Assembly (NCBI GenBank): GCA_023488865.1
Contig: JAMDDG010000085.1
Coordinates: 1-12,832 of the forward strand
Origin: Bacteroidota bacterium
GTDB lineage: Bacteria; Bacteroidota; Bacteroidia; Bacteroidales; Prolixibacteraceae
Direction of reading: 5' to 3'
Length of the DNA: 12,832 bases
Numbering within the stretch: position 1 is the first letter of the stretch; each line of letters opens with the position of its first letter. The notes beneath the pieces are model-generated. The model did no database searches. It had not been told where the DNA came from and was given only the letters and a program-made list of their open reading frames with translations. This document shows positions 1-7,382 of this stretch, in pieces. The position numbers and the translations under genes were made by a program.

Positions 1-129
1 AGGCCTTCCATGATCATTCTGGATACGATAAAAGGCAAAGGGGCATTTTTTGCTGAAGGAAGGCTGGATAATCACAACATGAACTATGATTACGAAACAG
101 CCAAAGAAGCCTGCCGCATCTTGGGATGA
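1..129 (+). CDS. Transketolase, N-terminal (TPP-binding) subunit, 3' end only
   Basis: Frame 1 is open from the first base to a TGA at 127-129, giving the last 42 residues of a protein whose start lies left of the window. The segment around IILDTIKGKG resembles the end of the pyrophosphate-binding half of split transketolases (family form: I-KT-KGKG), followed by an acidic, Asn/His-rich stretch and a short C-terminal helix. The next gene, 42 bases downstream, encodes the matching C-terminal half, which makes the assignment firm. The two subunits together transfer a C2 ketol group between sugars using thiamine diphosphate in the cytoplasm. In the pathway inferred here this would be the SqwG-type subunit, cleaving a sulfo-ketose rather than a sugar phosphate. 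Too little is present to judge substrate residues. Confidence 0.82.
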   Translation, partial: RPSMIILDTIKGKGAFFAEGRLDNHNMNYDYETAKEACRILG

Positions 130-171
130 TAACAAATATGAATTTTGAGCTATTATTATTATTTAAAAAAC

Positions 172-1113
172 ATGGACTATAATAAAGAAATGAGGGCTGT
201 TTATGCCCAGACACTGATCGATCTCGCTGAAAAAGATGACCGGATCGTTATACTTGAAGCCGACTTGATGAAAGCATCGGGAACAACCGTATTTAAGAAT
301 AAATTCCCCGATAGGGCATTTAACGTCGGGGTAGCAGAAGCCAACATGGTCGGCATCGCGGCCGGTCTTTCCGCAGGAGGCAAAATACCGTTCGCTGCCT
401 CTTTCGGTTGTTTCGCTGCCCGCAGGGCTTATGACCAATTCTTTATATCGGCCAATTACGCACAACAAAATGTGAAGCTTGTTGGCACCGATCCTGGAAT
501 TTCAGCTGCCTATAACGGAGGGACCCACATGCCTTTCGAGGATGCCGGCATCATGAGGAACATCCCCAAGCTGATCGTCTTTGAACCAAGTGATCCCGTT
601 TCACTCGAAAAACTGGTCATCCAGTGCGCGAAACACAAAGGAAGCACATACATGAGGCTCCACAGAAAAGGCACGAAGGTCCTCTACCCCGAGAATGAAG
701 AATTTGAACTGGGAAAAGGAAAAGTATTGTCGGACGGTACAGACATCACACTGATCGCTACCGGTGCGATCTTGGTCAACGAAGCGCTTTCGGCCAAGGA
801 ATTGCTCGAAAAAGAGGGTATCTCTGCCGCTGTCATTGATATGCACACGATCAAACCTATTGATGCTGAACTTGTTTTGCGTTACGCGAAAAAAACGGGG
901 GCCATTGTTACTTGTGAAAACCACCAGATTTTCAACGGACTCGGTTCAGCTGTAGCTGAGGTCGTTTCTGAAAATTATCCGGTCCGCATCAAACGGATTG
1001 GGATCGAAGATGAATTCGGAGAGGTTGGCACTCAAAATTACCTTCAGGAAAGATTCAAATTAACGGCGAAACACATTGTTGAAGTTGCAAAAGAATTGGT
1101 GAAGGGTAAATAA
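172..1113 (+). CDS. Transketolase, C-terminal subunit (SqwH-like candidate)
   Basis: A 313-residue protein with the pyrimidine-binding domain (about 5-165) and the C-terminal transketolase domain (about 185-305, including the FNGLGSAVAE turn). The TPP-activating glutamate is E56 in GVAEANMVGIAAG. I chose the ATG at 172 because an AT-rich leader precedes it and the family begins near here; a TTG at 145 would add only a low-complexity Tyr-rich tail. Against yeast transketolase, a gap-free eye alignment anchored on the conserved Thr-His (H119 = yeast H481) puts D107 at yeast H469, a substrate-phosphate contact, and N115 at yeast D477, which reads the C2 hydroxyl. Ordinary split transketolases keep SHAG and PDG at these places; here they are TDPG and YNG. 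R8 and R165 appear to match the other phosphate-site arginines. The enzyme is a clear transketolase with an altered sugar pocket. The SqwH role is inferred from these changes and from the neighbours. Confidence 0.88.
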   Translation: MDYNKEMRAVYAQTLIDLAEKDDRIVILEADLMKASGTTVFKNKFPDRAFNVGVAEANMVGIAAGLSAGGKIPFAASFGCFAARRAYDQFFISANYAQQNVKLVGTDPGISAAYNGGTHMPFEDAGIMRNIPKLIVFEPSDPVSLEKLVIQCAKHKGSTYMRLHRKGTKVLYPENEEFELGKGKVLSDGTDITLIATGAILVNEALSAKELLEKEGISAAVIDMHTIKPIDAELVLRYAKKTGAIVTCENHQIFNGLGSAVAEVVSENYPVRIKRIGIEDEFGEVGTQNYLQERFKLTAKHIVEVAKELVKGK

Positions 1114-1120
1114 ACTTGGT

Positions 1121-1732
1121 ATGAAAATTATCGCTGTTGGAATGAATTACAAGGCCCATATACGGGAATTGGGCGATCCAATTCCTCAGGAGCCTGTTAT
1201 ATTTATGAAGCCCGGTTCCGCTATTTTGAAGAATCATAAAACATTTGTAATTCCCGGTTTTTCAAATGAGATTCATTATGAAACCGAACTGGTTATTAAG
1301 ATTTCCCGTTCCGGAAAATCAATTGAAAAACAATCAGCCAGAAGTCATTATAGTGAAATTACGGTCGGAATTGATTTTACCGCCAGGGACCTGCAACGCT
1401 CTTTACGTGCCAAAGCGAACCCGTGGGAGCTTTGTAAAGCTTTTGACCACGCTGCAGCTTTAGGTGAGTTTGTCAGTATCGAACAGTTAAAAAATAGGGA
1501 GAACATTGAATTCGGACTCAAAATAAACGGGAAAGAGGTACAACATGGATTCTCATCGGATATGCTGTTCAATTTTGACGACATAATTGCCTATGTCAGC
1601 CGTTTTATTACGCTGAGCAAAGGAGATCTGATTTATACGGGTACTCCTTCCGGGATCGGTCCCGTTCACAACGGGGATTTACTCGAAGGATATTTGGAAA
1701 AAACCAAAGTGTTGGATATTCCAATCAAATAA
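1121..1732 (+). CDS. Fumarylacetoacetate-hydrolase-family protein (acylpyruvase/YcgM-like)
   Basis: A 203-residue single-domain FAH-fold protein, the usual length for the short bacterial acylpyruvase/FAHD1-like branch. The metal triad is visible as E54 and E56 (YETEL) and D85 (GIDFTARD). K106 in KAFDHA and the TGTPSGIG loop near 170-177 are also family hallmarks. Relatives hydrolyse acylpyruvates or decarboxylate oxaloacetate with Mg2+. The start lies only 7 bases after the transketolase stop, so it is probably co-transcribed. It has no obvious step in a transketolase/sulfonate route, and a terminator-like hairpin follows it, so it may be a housekeeping passenger. It also looks more AT-rich than its neighbours by eye. 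Family assignment is firm; substrate is unknown. Confidence 0.88.
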   Translation: MKIIAVGMNYKAHIRELGDPIPQEPVIFMKPGSAILKNHKTFVIPGFSNEIHYETELVIKISRSGKSIEKQSARSHYSEITVGIDFTARDLQRSLRAKANPWELCKAFDHAAALGEFVSIEQLKNRENIEFGLKINGKEVQHGFSSDMLFNFDDIIAYVSRFITLSKGDLIYTGTPSGIGPVHNGDLLEGYLEKTKVLDIPIK

Positions 1733-1759
1733 GGAAAAGTATTAAAAACAATAAACAAT

Positions 1760-1790
1760 AAAGGCAAGTGGATTACAAGTACGTGCCTTT
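1760..1790 (+). terminator. Hairpin with short U-tract, possible terminator or attenuator
   Basis: The 7-base arms AAAGGCA (1760-1766) and TGCCTTT (1784-1790) are perfectly complementary. They can extend inward past one mismatch by a further GT/AC pair. The right arm runs into TTTT (1788-1791) and then an A-rich run. It lies in the 73-base gap between the FAH-family gene and the RpiB-like gene. It looks like a weak intrinsic terminator or a partial stop inside the operon. The U-tract is short, so readthrough is likely. Confidence 0.4.
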
Positions 1791-1805
1791 TAAAAAAATT
1801 ATAGC

Positions 1806-2282
1806 ATGGAAAAGATTATTATTGGATGCACCCGTGCAGGGTTGACTTTAAAAAAAGAGTTGATTACTTATCTGGAAAACAAAGGGTTTCAAGTCGACGA
1901 TGTAGGTATGAAGGAAGACGGTGAGTTTGTTCCCTATCACAAATCGGCAGCTGCTGTGGCAAAAGGCGTATCGGAAAAGAAATACGAACGCGGTATCGCC
2001 ATATGCGGAACAGGAGCCGGAAGCGTAATCACTGCCGCTAAATTTAAAGGGGTATTTCCGGTACATGTGACCAACACATTCATGGCTGAAAAAGCTGCTG
2101 CCATCAATAACTGTAATGTACTGGTCTTTGGCGAGTGGCTGACTCCCCCTCAACATGCCTTTCAAATGGTTGATGCATGGTTAAACACGGAATTTACTGC
2201 CGGAAATACAGATGACTGGAAAATTTTCCTAAAAAACTGTGTAAAAGAAATTAAGGAAATTGAAGATGAACAATTCAAATAG
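1806..2282 (+). CDS. RpiB/LacAB-family sugar isomerase lacking phosphate-site residues (SqwI-like candidate)
   Basis: A 158-residue protein with the RpiB fold: N-terminal IIIGCTRAG, the catalytic-cysteine motif CGTG (C67-G70), the NVLVFGE strand (104-110) and a C-terminal helix. RpiB enzymes interconvert aldose and ketose phosphates. An eye alignment to E. coli RpiB shows the core kept but the substrate site rebuilt: D9-H10 become T9-R10, ring-opening H99 becomes I100, R110 becomes W111, and R133-H134 become N134-T135. C67, the proton-shuttling base, remains. Canonical ribose-5-phosphate isomerase activity is therefore unlikely. Its position between transketolase and an acylating aldehyde dehydrogenase suits SqwI, the RpiB homologue that turns 4-deoxy-4-sulfoerythrose into 4-deoxy-4-sulfoerythrulose. 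The fold call is secure; the substrate is inferred. Confidence 0.85.
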   Translation: MEKIIIGCTRAGLTLKKELITYLENKGFQVDDVGMKEDGEFVPYHKSAAAVAKGVSEKKYERGIAICGTGAGSVITAAKFKGVFPVHVTNTFMAEKAAAINNCNVLVFGEWLTPPQHAFQMVDAWLNTEFTAGNTDDWKIFLKNCVKEIKEIEDEQFK

Positions 2283-2318
2283 ATTGAATTAAAGATAATT
2301 GTATAAATAGAGAAGATC

Positions 2319-3725
2319 ATGACAGAGAATGAACAAATTATCAAGGAGCTTGTAAGGCGTGCACGCGTTGCGCAGGCACAGGTGGAAAATTACACACAAG
2401 AGCAAATTGATAATGTATGCCGGTCAGTAGCCTGGCAGACATATTGCGACGAAAATATCAAGGTATGTGCTGAGTCGGCTGTAGAAGAGACCGGTATGGG
2501 AAATGTGGCCGATAAAATTACGAAACATAAAAATAAAATTCTCGGTTCGTTACTTGAATCGTTGAAAGGGAAAACCGTAGGATTGATTGAAGAAAATGTC
2601 GCACTCGGTATCCGCAAATATGCCAAACCGGTTGGGGTAGTTGGGGCGTTGTCGCCGGTAACTAATCCAACGGCTACTCCTGCAAGCAATGCTATTGCAA
2701 TATTAAAAGGCCGCAATGCCATGATTCTGGCGCCGCATCCGCACGCCAAAAAATCGGCCAAAGTTGTTTGCGATTTCATGCGTGCCGGATTACGTGCAGT
2801 GGGTGCGCCTGAAGATTTGATCCAGTTTGTGGCAGAACCTTCGTTGGAACTCAGTCAGGAATTGATGCGCCAGGTTGATTTGATACTGGCAACCGGGGGC
2901 CCCGGAGTTGTGAAAGCAGCCTATTCGAGCGGAAAGCCTGCCTATGGGGTTGGCGCCGGGAATGCAGTTGCCATCGTGGCCGAAGATGCGGATATTAAGG
3001 ATGCTGCACAAAAATTATATCTCAGTAAGGCATTTGATAACGCAACTTCCTGTTCGTCTGAAAATTCTGCAATTATTGAGGATAGCATATACCAGCAATT
3101 TATGAACCAGCTTCGTGCTGAAGGAGCATACATTTGCTCGGCAAAAGAAAGAGATATCCTGGAAAAAACAATTTGGATACCAAACAAGAACGGCGTCCTC
3201 GCGATCAACGGTGCAATCGTAGCCGCTTCGGCTGCAAAAATTGCTTCCATGGCCGGTATTACCATTCCCGAGGGAACACGGGCCCTGGTTGTGGAATGCG
3301 AAGATGTTCATGCCGATTCACGCTGGCGGGGTGAGAAACTCTCTCCTGTTCTGGTAGTATGGCGGTACAAAGGCTTTGACCAGGCGCTTGAGATCGTTAA
3401 AACATTGACCGATTACGCTGGAACCGGACACTCATCCGGTATTCACACCTTCAATGCCAGTTACATTGAAAGACTTGCACTTGCCCAAAAAAGCAGCCGT
3501 ATCATGGTGCGCCAGCCGATGGCGCCGGCCAATGGCGGTAACTTTTTCAACGGGATGCCTTCAACGGTTTCTTTAGGCTGTGGCACCTGGGCTGGCAACA
3601 GCACAACAGAAAATATCCACTGGAAACATTTTATCAATATCACCTGGGTCTCAGAACCGTTTGCACCGACTCGGCCCAAAGATGAAGAGGTATGGGGCGA
3701 ATTCTGGGGGAAATTCGGGAAATAA
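2319..3725 (+). CDS. CoA-acylating aldehyde dehydrogenase (sulfoacetaldehyde dehydrogenase candidate, SqwD/SauS-like)
   Basis: A 468-residue protein of the acylating branch of the aldehyde dehydrogenase superfamily, like EutE, succinate-semialdehyde SucD and SauS. Visible hallmarks are the SPVTNPT loop (112-118), the glycine-rich ATGGPGVV (191-198) and GVGAGN (210-215) NAD/CoA segments, and the nucleophile C245 in TSCSSEN. The length fits stand-alone acylating enzymes; there is no alcohol-dehydrogenase fusion as in AdhE and no microcompartment-targeting tail. It would oxidise an aldehyde with NAD(P)+ and CoA to an acyl-CoA. The acid-CoA ligase genes that follow would turn that acyl-CoA into acid plus ATP. 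Sulfoacetaldehyde is the best candidate given the transketolase and isomerase upstream; glycolaldehyde or a semialdehyde is the main alternative. Confidence 0.86.
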   Translation: MTENEQIIKELVRRARVAQAQVENYTQEQIDNVCRSVAWQTYCDENIKVCAESAVEETGMGNVADKITKHKNKILGSLLESLKGKTVGLIEENVALGIRKYAKPVGVVGALSPVTNPTATPASNAIAILKGRNAMILAPHPHAKKSAKVVCDFMRAGLRAVGAPEDLIQFVAEPSLELSQELMRQVDLILATGGPGVVKAAYSSGKPAYGVGAGNAVAIVAEDADIKDAAQKLYLSKAFDNATSCSSENSAIIEDSIYQQFMNQLRAEGAYICSAKERDILEKTIWIPNKNGVLAINGAIVAASAAKIASMAGITIPEGTRALVVECEDVHADSRWRGEKLSPVLVVWRYKGFDQALEIVKTLTDYAGTGHSSGIHTFNASYIERLALAQKSSRIMVRQPMAPANGGNFFNGMPSTVSLGCGTWAGNSTTENIHWKHFINITWVSEPFAPTRPKDEEVWGEFWGKFGK

Positions 3726-3794
3726 GGAATTGGCGCACAGGAGAAGGATTATCGTGAGTGCCATGTTTCCATTGAAAAACAAAATATTAAACAC

Positions 3795-4916
3795 ATGAAG
3801 TTATACGAATATCAGGCCAAAGAGCTGTTTGCCAAAGCGGGGATTCCCGTTCCGGTAAGTTGCTTGATTGAAAATATGGGGGAGTTGGATGCCGCAATAA
3901 ATGTAGCCGGATTGCCCTGTGTTCTGAAGTCGCAAGTTTTGCGCGGCGGGCGTGGCAAGGCCGGACTGATCCAGTTAGCCAAAACTGCAGGCGAATGCAG
4001 GGAAAAGGCGAAAGCGCTATTCGACGGGCCGCACAGGGTTCATAAGATTCTTGTTGAACAAGCCCTGAATATTGAAAAGGAGTTGTACCTGGCAATTACG
4101 GTTGATCCCCTATCGGGAAAAGCGTTAATCATGGGATCAGCGGAAGGTGGCGTTGATATTGAGGAGCTGGCTGTCAGTGCCCCTGAAAAAATTATCAGGC
4201 AATCCGTCGACATTATGCAGGGCATTCTGCCGTATCAATTGCGCAGTGTAATGTTTGGGTTGGGTCTTAAAGGAGAAGTGTACAAACAGGGAATGAAGTT
4301 ACTGAAAGCCCTGTTCGAAACTTTCCAGACAAAAGGCGCAGAACTGGCCGAGATCAATCCGCTTGTTTTGACCGCAGAAGGCAATCTGGTTGCCGCCGAC
4401 GGCAAATTAAGCATCGATGACAGTGTTGCAACAGAACAGGAGGGAATAACCCGCACGCGGGATCAGTTCGATAACGATATCGAGTTTGAAGCAGCTGAAG
4501 CAGGCTTTCCCTATTTGTCGTTTGACGGCGATATCGGGTTACTTTGCGCTGGCGCCGGCCTGACCAACACCGTATATGACCTCATCATCGATTACGGAGG
4601 AACTGTTTCGAACTATCTGGAGTTTGGTGGACCCAACTATCGACGTGCAGTAGAAGCCATGGAATTTACGCTTCGTGGTAACCCCAAAGTCATTCTGGTC
4701 GTCACTTTTGGTACCATTGCCCGTGCCGACGTGATGGCGCAGGGACTTGCAGATGCGATTGAAAAGCTCAAACCGGCTGTTCCGATCGTAACAGCTATCC
4801 GGGGTACCAACGAAGAAGAGGCTTCAAAGATTCTCAGAAGTCTGGGGTTGGAGCCAATAAGCAATACGGAAGAAGCAGTGAAAAAAGCCATTGCGCTGTG
4901 CGGTAAAGCAAGCTGA
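3795..4916 (+). CDS. ADP-forming acid-CoA ligase beta subunit, SucC-like (SqwK or SqwL candidate)
   Basis: A 373-residue beta subunit of the succinyl-CoA synthetase type. It has the N-terminal ATP-grasp start (LYEYQAKELFAKAGIPVP), the GGRGKAG nucleotide loop (51-57), the metal site EINPL (186-190) with DGKL (202-205), and the C-terminal ligase domain from about 245. Two loops near the active site depart from true SucC: the usual LDVGGGA reads LEFGGPN (275-281), and the usual NIFGGIVRCD reads VTFGTIARAD (303-312). With the alpha subunit 35 bases downstream it would form a heteromeric ligase making ATP from an acyl-CoA. The divergent loops and the dehydrogenase next door argue for a dedicated substrate, such as sulfoacetyl-CoA, rather than the TCA-cycle enzyme. 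Confidence 0.86.
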   Translation: MKLYEYQAKELFAKAGIPVPVSCLIENMGELDAAINVAGLPCVLKSQVLRGGRGKAGLIQLAKTAGECREKAKALFDGPHRVHKILVEQALNIEKELYLAITVDPLSGKALIMGSAEGGVDIEELAVSAPEKIIRQSVDIMQGILPYQLRSVMFGLGLKGEVYKQGMKLLKALFETFQTKGAELAEINPLVLTAEGNLVAADGKLSIDDSVATEQEGITRTRDQFDNDIEFEAAEAGFPYLSFDGDIGLLCAGAGLTNTVYDLIIDYGGTVSNYLEFGGPNYRRAVEAMEFTLRGNPKVILVVTFGTIARADVMAQGLADAIEKLKPAVPIVTAIRGTNEEEASKILRSLGLEPISNTEEAVKKAIALCGKAS

Positions 4917-4951
4917 CCCCAATAATGTAAAATGTAAACGAGACAAGGAAT

Positions 4952-5842
4952 ATGAGTGTATTTATAGATAAGGAGACGCGTGTGTTGGTTCAGGGGATTA
5001 CAGGGAGCGAAGGAAGCTACTGGACCCGGCACATGATTGATTTGGGAACAAATGTCGTGGCCGGTGTAACCCCGGGCAAAGGAGGCATAGAGGTAGAGGG
5101 CGTTAAGGTTTACAATACCGTCCAACAAGCAGTTACCGCTACTCAAGCGGATGCAGCTGTGCTCTTCGTACCTCCTAAGTTCGCCTATGATGCGATTTTT
5201 GAGACCCTGGATGCTGGTATCCGTAAGATCGTTGTGACCGCAGAAGGCATTCCGCTTCACGAGGCCATGAAGGTGCGGACAGCAGCGTTAGCCCGCGGGG
5301 CCATCGTTATCGGCGGGAATACTACTGGAGTCATTACACCCGGAGTAGCCATGATGGGCTTTTTACCTTATTGGATCGACCGGGTTTACAAACCAGGCCG
5401 TGTTGGGGTAATGACCCGTAGCGGATCTCTGACCAATGAGGCTACCGCGATGATGGTAGAGGCTGGCTTTGGCGTTTCTTCTCTGATCGGAATTGGTGGT
5501 GACGCTGTTCCGTTCACCCGGTTTGCTGAGATGTTGCCGGCGTTTGAGGCCGATCCGGAAACTGATGCCGTACTGATTATTGGCGAATTGGGAGGAACCA
5601 TGGAAGAAGAGGTGGCTGCAGCAATACAGAGCGGCATCTTTACAAAACCGCTGGTAGCTTTTATTGCCGGGCGCAATGCTCCCGTGGGTAAAAAAATGGG
5701 GCATGCCGGTGCGATTATTTCGGGCGGGAAAGGAACTGTTGCAGGTAAAGCATCCGCTTTGCGCGCCGCAGGCGCTTTAGTGGCTGATAAACCCAGTCAG
5801 ATCGGAGAGCTTTTTAGAACAGTATTCAACCAAAAGAAATAA
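4952..5842 (+). CDS. ADP-forming acid-CoA ligase alpha subunit, SucD-like (SqwK or SqwL candidate)
   Basis: A 296-residue alpha subunit close in length to E. coli SucD. Present are the CoA-binding Rossmann start (VLVQGITGSEG, 11-21), VTPGKGG (39-45), the GELGG glutamate (E212) and the phosphorylated histidine H251 in GHAGAI, followed by GGKGT. H251 carries phosphate from acyl phosphate to ADP. The strongly conserved SucD segment PNCPG is GNTTG here (122-126), and the first CoA loop reads TGSEGSYW instead of TGSQGTFH. These changes sit by the acyl/CoA site and fit a substrate other than succinate. It pairs with the preceding beta subunit and is probably co-transcribed with it. Assignment as SqwK/L is inferred from order and context. 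Confidence 0.87.
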   Translation: MSVFIDKETRVLVQGITGSEGSYWTRHMIDLGTNVVAGVTPGKGGIEVEGVKVYNTVQQAVTATQADAAVLFVPPKFAYDAIFETLDAGIRKIVVTAEGIPLHEAMKVRTAALARGAIVIGGNTTGVITPGVAMMGFLPYWIDRVYKPGRVGVMTRSGSLTNEATAMMVEAGFGVSSLIGIGGDAVPFTRFAEMLPAFEADPETDAVLIIGELGGTMEEEVAAAIQSGIFTKPLVAFIAGRNAPVGKKMGHAGAIISGGKGTVAGKASALRAAGALVADKPSQIGELFRTVFNQKK

Positions 5843-5865
5843 ACTCATCCTACAGATTACAGAAG

Positions 5866-7335
5866 ATGAACCTGAAATCATTACAAACAAAACTTTTATC
5901 ATTTGCCCTGGCCTTAGGCGTTTTCTTTGTTATTTATTTAGCCCCTTTGCCGGATCAGATATTAAATAACGGTCATGCAATAGCGTTGAATAATGAAGGG
6001 AAAACAGTCCTGGCAACCCTCGCTTTTGCAGTAATACTCTGGATAACTGAAGCCATCCCTTTCCCGGTAACAGGATTGTATGCGCTGGTGGTTCTTGTTT
6101 TAACCAAAGTCGTTACTTTAAAGCAGGTGGTTCAGGATAGCTTCGGAGATCCAATCATACTGTTTTTCATCGGGGTATTAATCTTTTCAGCTGCATTTTC
6201 TGAAACGATACTTCTGCGCCGTCTGACGACCATCATGCGTTACCGGCTGGGGCACAAACCAAAACTTTTGGTATTGGCGGTCCTGACGATGGGCATGTTG
6301 CTTTCGGGCGGGATGGTGGAAATGGCTGTTGCTGCCATTATGTTGCCAATTGGCGTCTCCATTCTCCGGGATGCCAAAATAGAACCGCTAAAGAGCAATT
6401 TCGGGCGAGCCTTGATGATTGCCTGTGCATGGGGCCCCGCTACCGGCGGAATCTGTACTCCCGTTGGCTCCGGGACCAACCCGTTGACGATTGGATTTAT
6501 GCACGACCTGGCAGGAATAAATTTCACCTTCCTCGACTGGATGGCATTTGGATATCCCGCCGCAATTATGATGTTGCCTTTTGCGTGGTTGATCCTGATC
6601 AAAATTTTTCCCTTCGAGAAGGTTGACCTGAAAATTACGAAAGAGGATTTTCATGAGCGGCTTCGCCAGATTGGTCCTGTAAACAGAAAAGAATATTTTT
6701 TGGTGAGTATTTTCGTATTCACAATGTTCATGTGGATCGCAGCGCCATGGATAGAGAAATGGAGTGGTGGTAGTATATCTTATCTAAGCATCTCGTTTAT
6801 TGCTATTGCCTCATCCTGCCTGCTTTTTTTACCCGGGATCGAAGTCATGACCTGGAAAAAGGCGGAAAGCTCAATCTCTTGGGGCAGCGTGATCCTGATC
6901 GCAACCGGACTGGCATTGGGAATGTCGCTTTATAAAACAGGTGGGGCGGAATGGCTGGCATGGATCATGTTCAGTAAAATTGGAGCTTTAAATATGATTG
7001 GAAAAGTATTCGCTATCGTGATGGGGATCTCCCTGATCAAAGTGATATTTTCCAGTAATACGGTTAGCGGGATAATCATGGTCCCTCTGGTGATTGCCCT
7101 GGCGAAAACACTCGGAATTGAACCGATATTACTGGCAATTCCGGCAGGGATTACATCGTCGTTGGCATTTATTCTGGTAACTTCAACCCCGACCAACGTC
7201 ATTCCTTATACTTCAGGTTATTTTACCATAAAAGATATGGCCAAGGCAGGGATTTGGATGACACTGGCATCATCGGTCAGTATCACCATTTCAATTGCTG
7301 TGATTGGCAAAATGCTCGGGCTTGTGAACTGGTAG
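5866..7335 (+). CDS. DASS/SLC13-family anion transporter (putative sulfoacetate or dicarboxylate carrier)
   Basis: A 489-residue membrane protein with about eleven hydrophobic segments and the two-repeat layout of the divalent anion:Na+ symporter family. Family landmarks are LWITEAIPFPVTGLYAL (58-74), GGICTPVGSGTNPL (194-207) and a second-repeat SSNT motif (396-399). The first-repeat SNT motif, a sodium/substrate site in most members, is missing: the aligned stretch reads GGMVEMA (148-154). Members carry dicarboxylates, citrate, sulfate and related organic anions, as symporters or exchangers. It starts 23 bases after the ligase alpha gene, closing the cytoplasmic module. The simplest inference is export of the acid product (sulfoacetate). 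Import of an anionic substrate is the alternative, and the direction cannot be read from sequence. Confidence 0.85.
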   Translation: MNLKSLQTKLLSFALALGVFFVIYLAPLPDQILNNGHAIALNNEGKTVLATLAFAVILWITEAIPFPVTGLYALVVLVLTKVVTLKQVVQDSFGDPIILFFIGVLIFSAAFSETILLRRLTTIMRYRLGHKPKLLVLAVLTMGMLLSGGMVEMAVAAIMLPIGVSILRDAKIEPLKSNFGRALMIACAWGPATGGICTPVGSGTNPLTIGFMHDLAGINFTFLDWMAFGYPAAIMMLPFAWLILIKIFPFEKVDLKITKEDFHERLRQIGPVNRKEYFLVSIFVFTMFMWIAAPWIEKWSGGSISYLSISFIAIASSCLLFLPGIEVMTWKKAESSISWGSVILIATGLALGMSLYKTGGAEWLAWIMFSKIGALNMIGKVFAIVMGISLIKVIFSSNTVSGIIMVPLVIALAKTLGIEPILLAIPAGITSSLAFILVTSTPTNVIPYTSGYFTIKDMAKAGIWMTLASSVSITISIAVIGKMLGLVNW

Positions 7336-7382
7336 AGTGCTACAATATAATCTATTTAAAAAACAATTTAAATTAACAGACC

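Noticed and set aside
145..171. In-frame TTG start upstream of the transketolase C-terminal subunit
   Set aside because: It would add nine residues with a Tyr run that the family does not have; the ATG at 172 follows an AT-rich leader typical of the group.
1..2282. Apiose/apulose-phosphate catabolism (split transketolase plus RpiB)
   Set aside because: That route works on phosphorylated sugars, whereas both enzymes here lack phosphate-site residues, and it does not need an acylating dehydrogenase plus acid-CoA ligase.
4637..5260. 207-codon open frame on the minus strand
   Set aside because: It spans the end of the SucC-like gene, the gap and the start of the SucD-like gene, resembles no family I know, and is explained as an antisense shadow of two well-supported genes.
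3795..5842. Ordinary TCA-cycle succinyl-CoA synthetase
   Set aside because: Key loops differ from SucCD and the gene context is a dehydrogenase-ligase pair behind transketolase; not fully excluded, but less likely.
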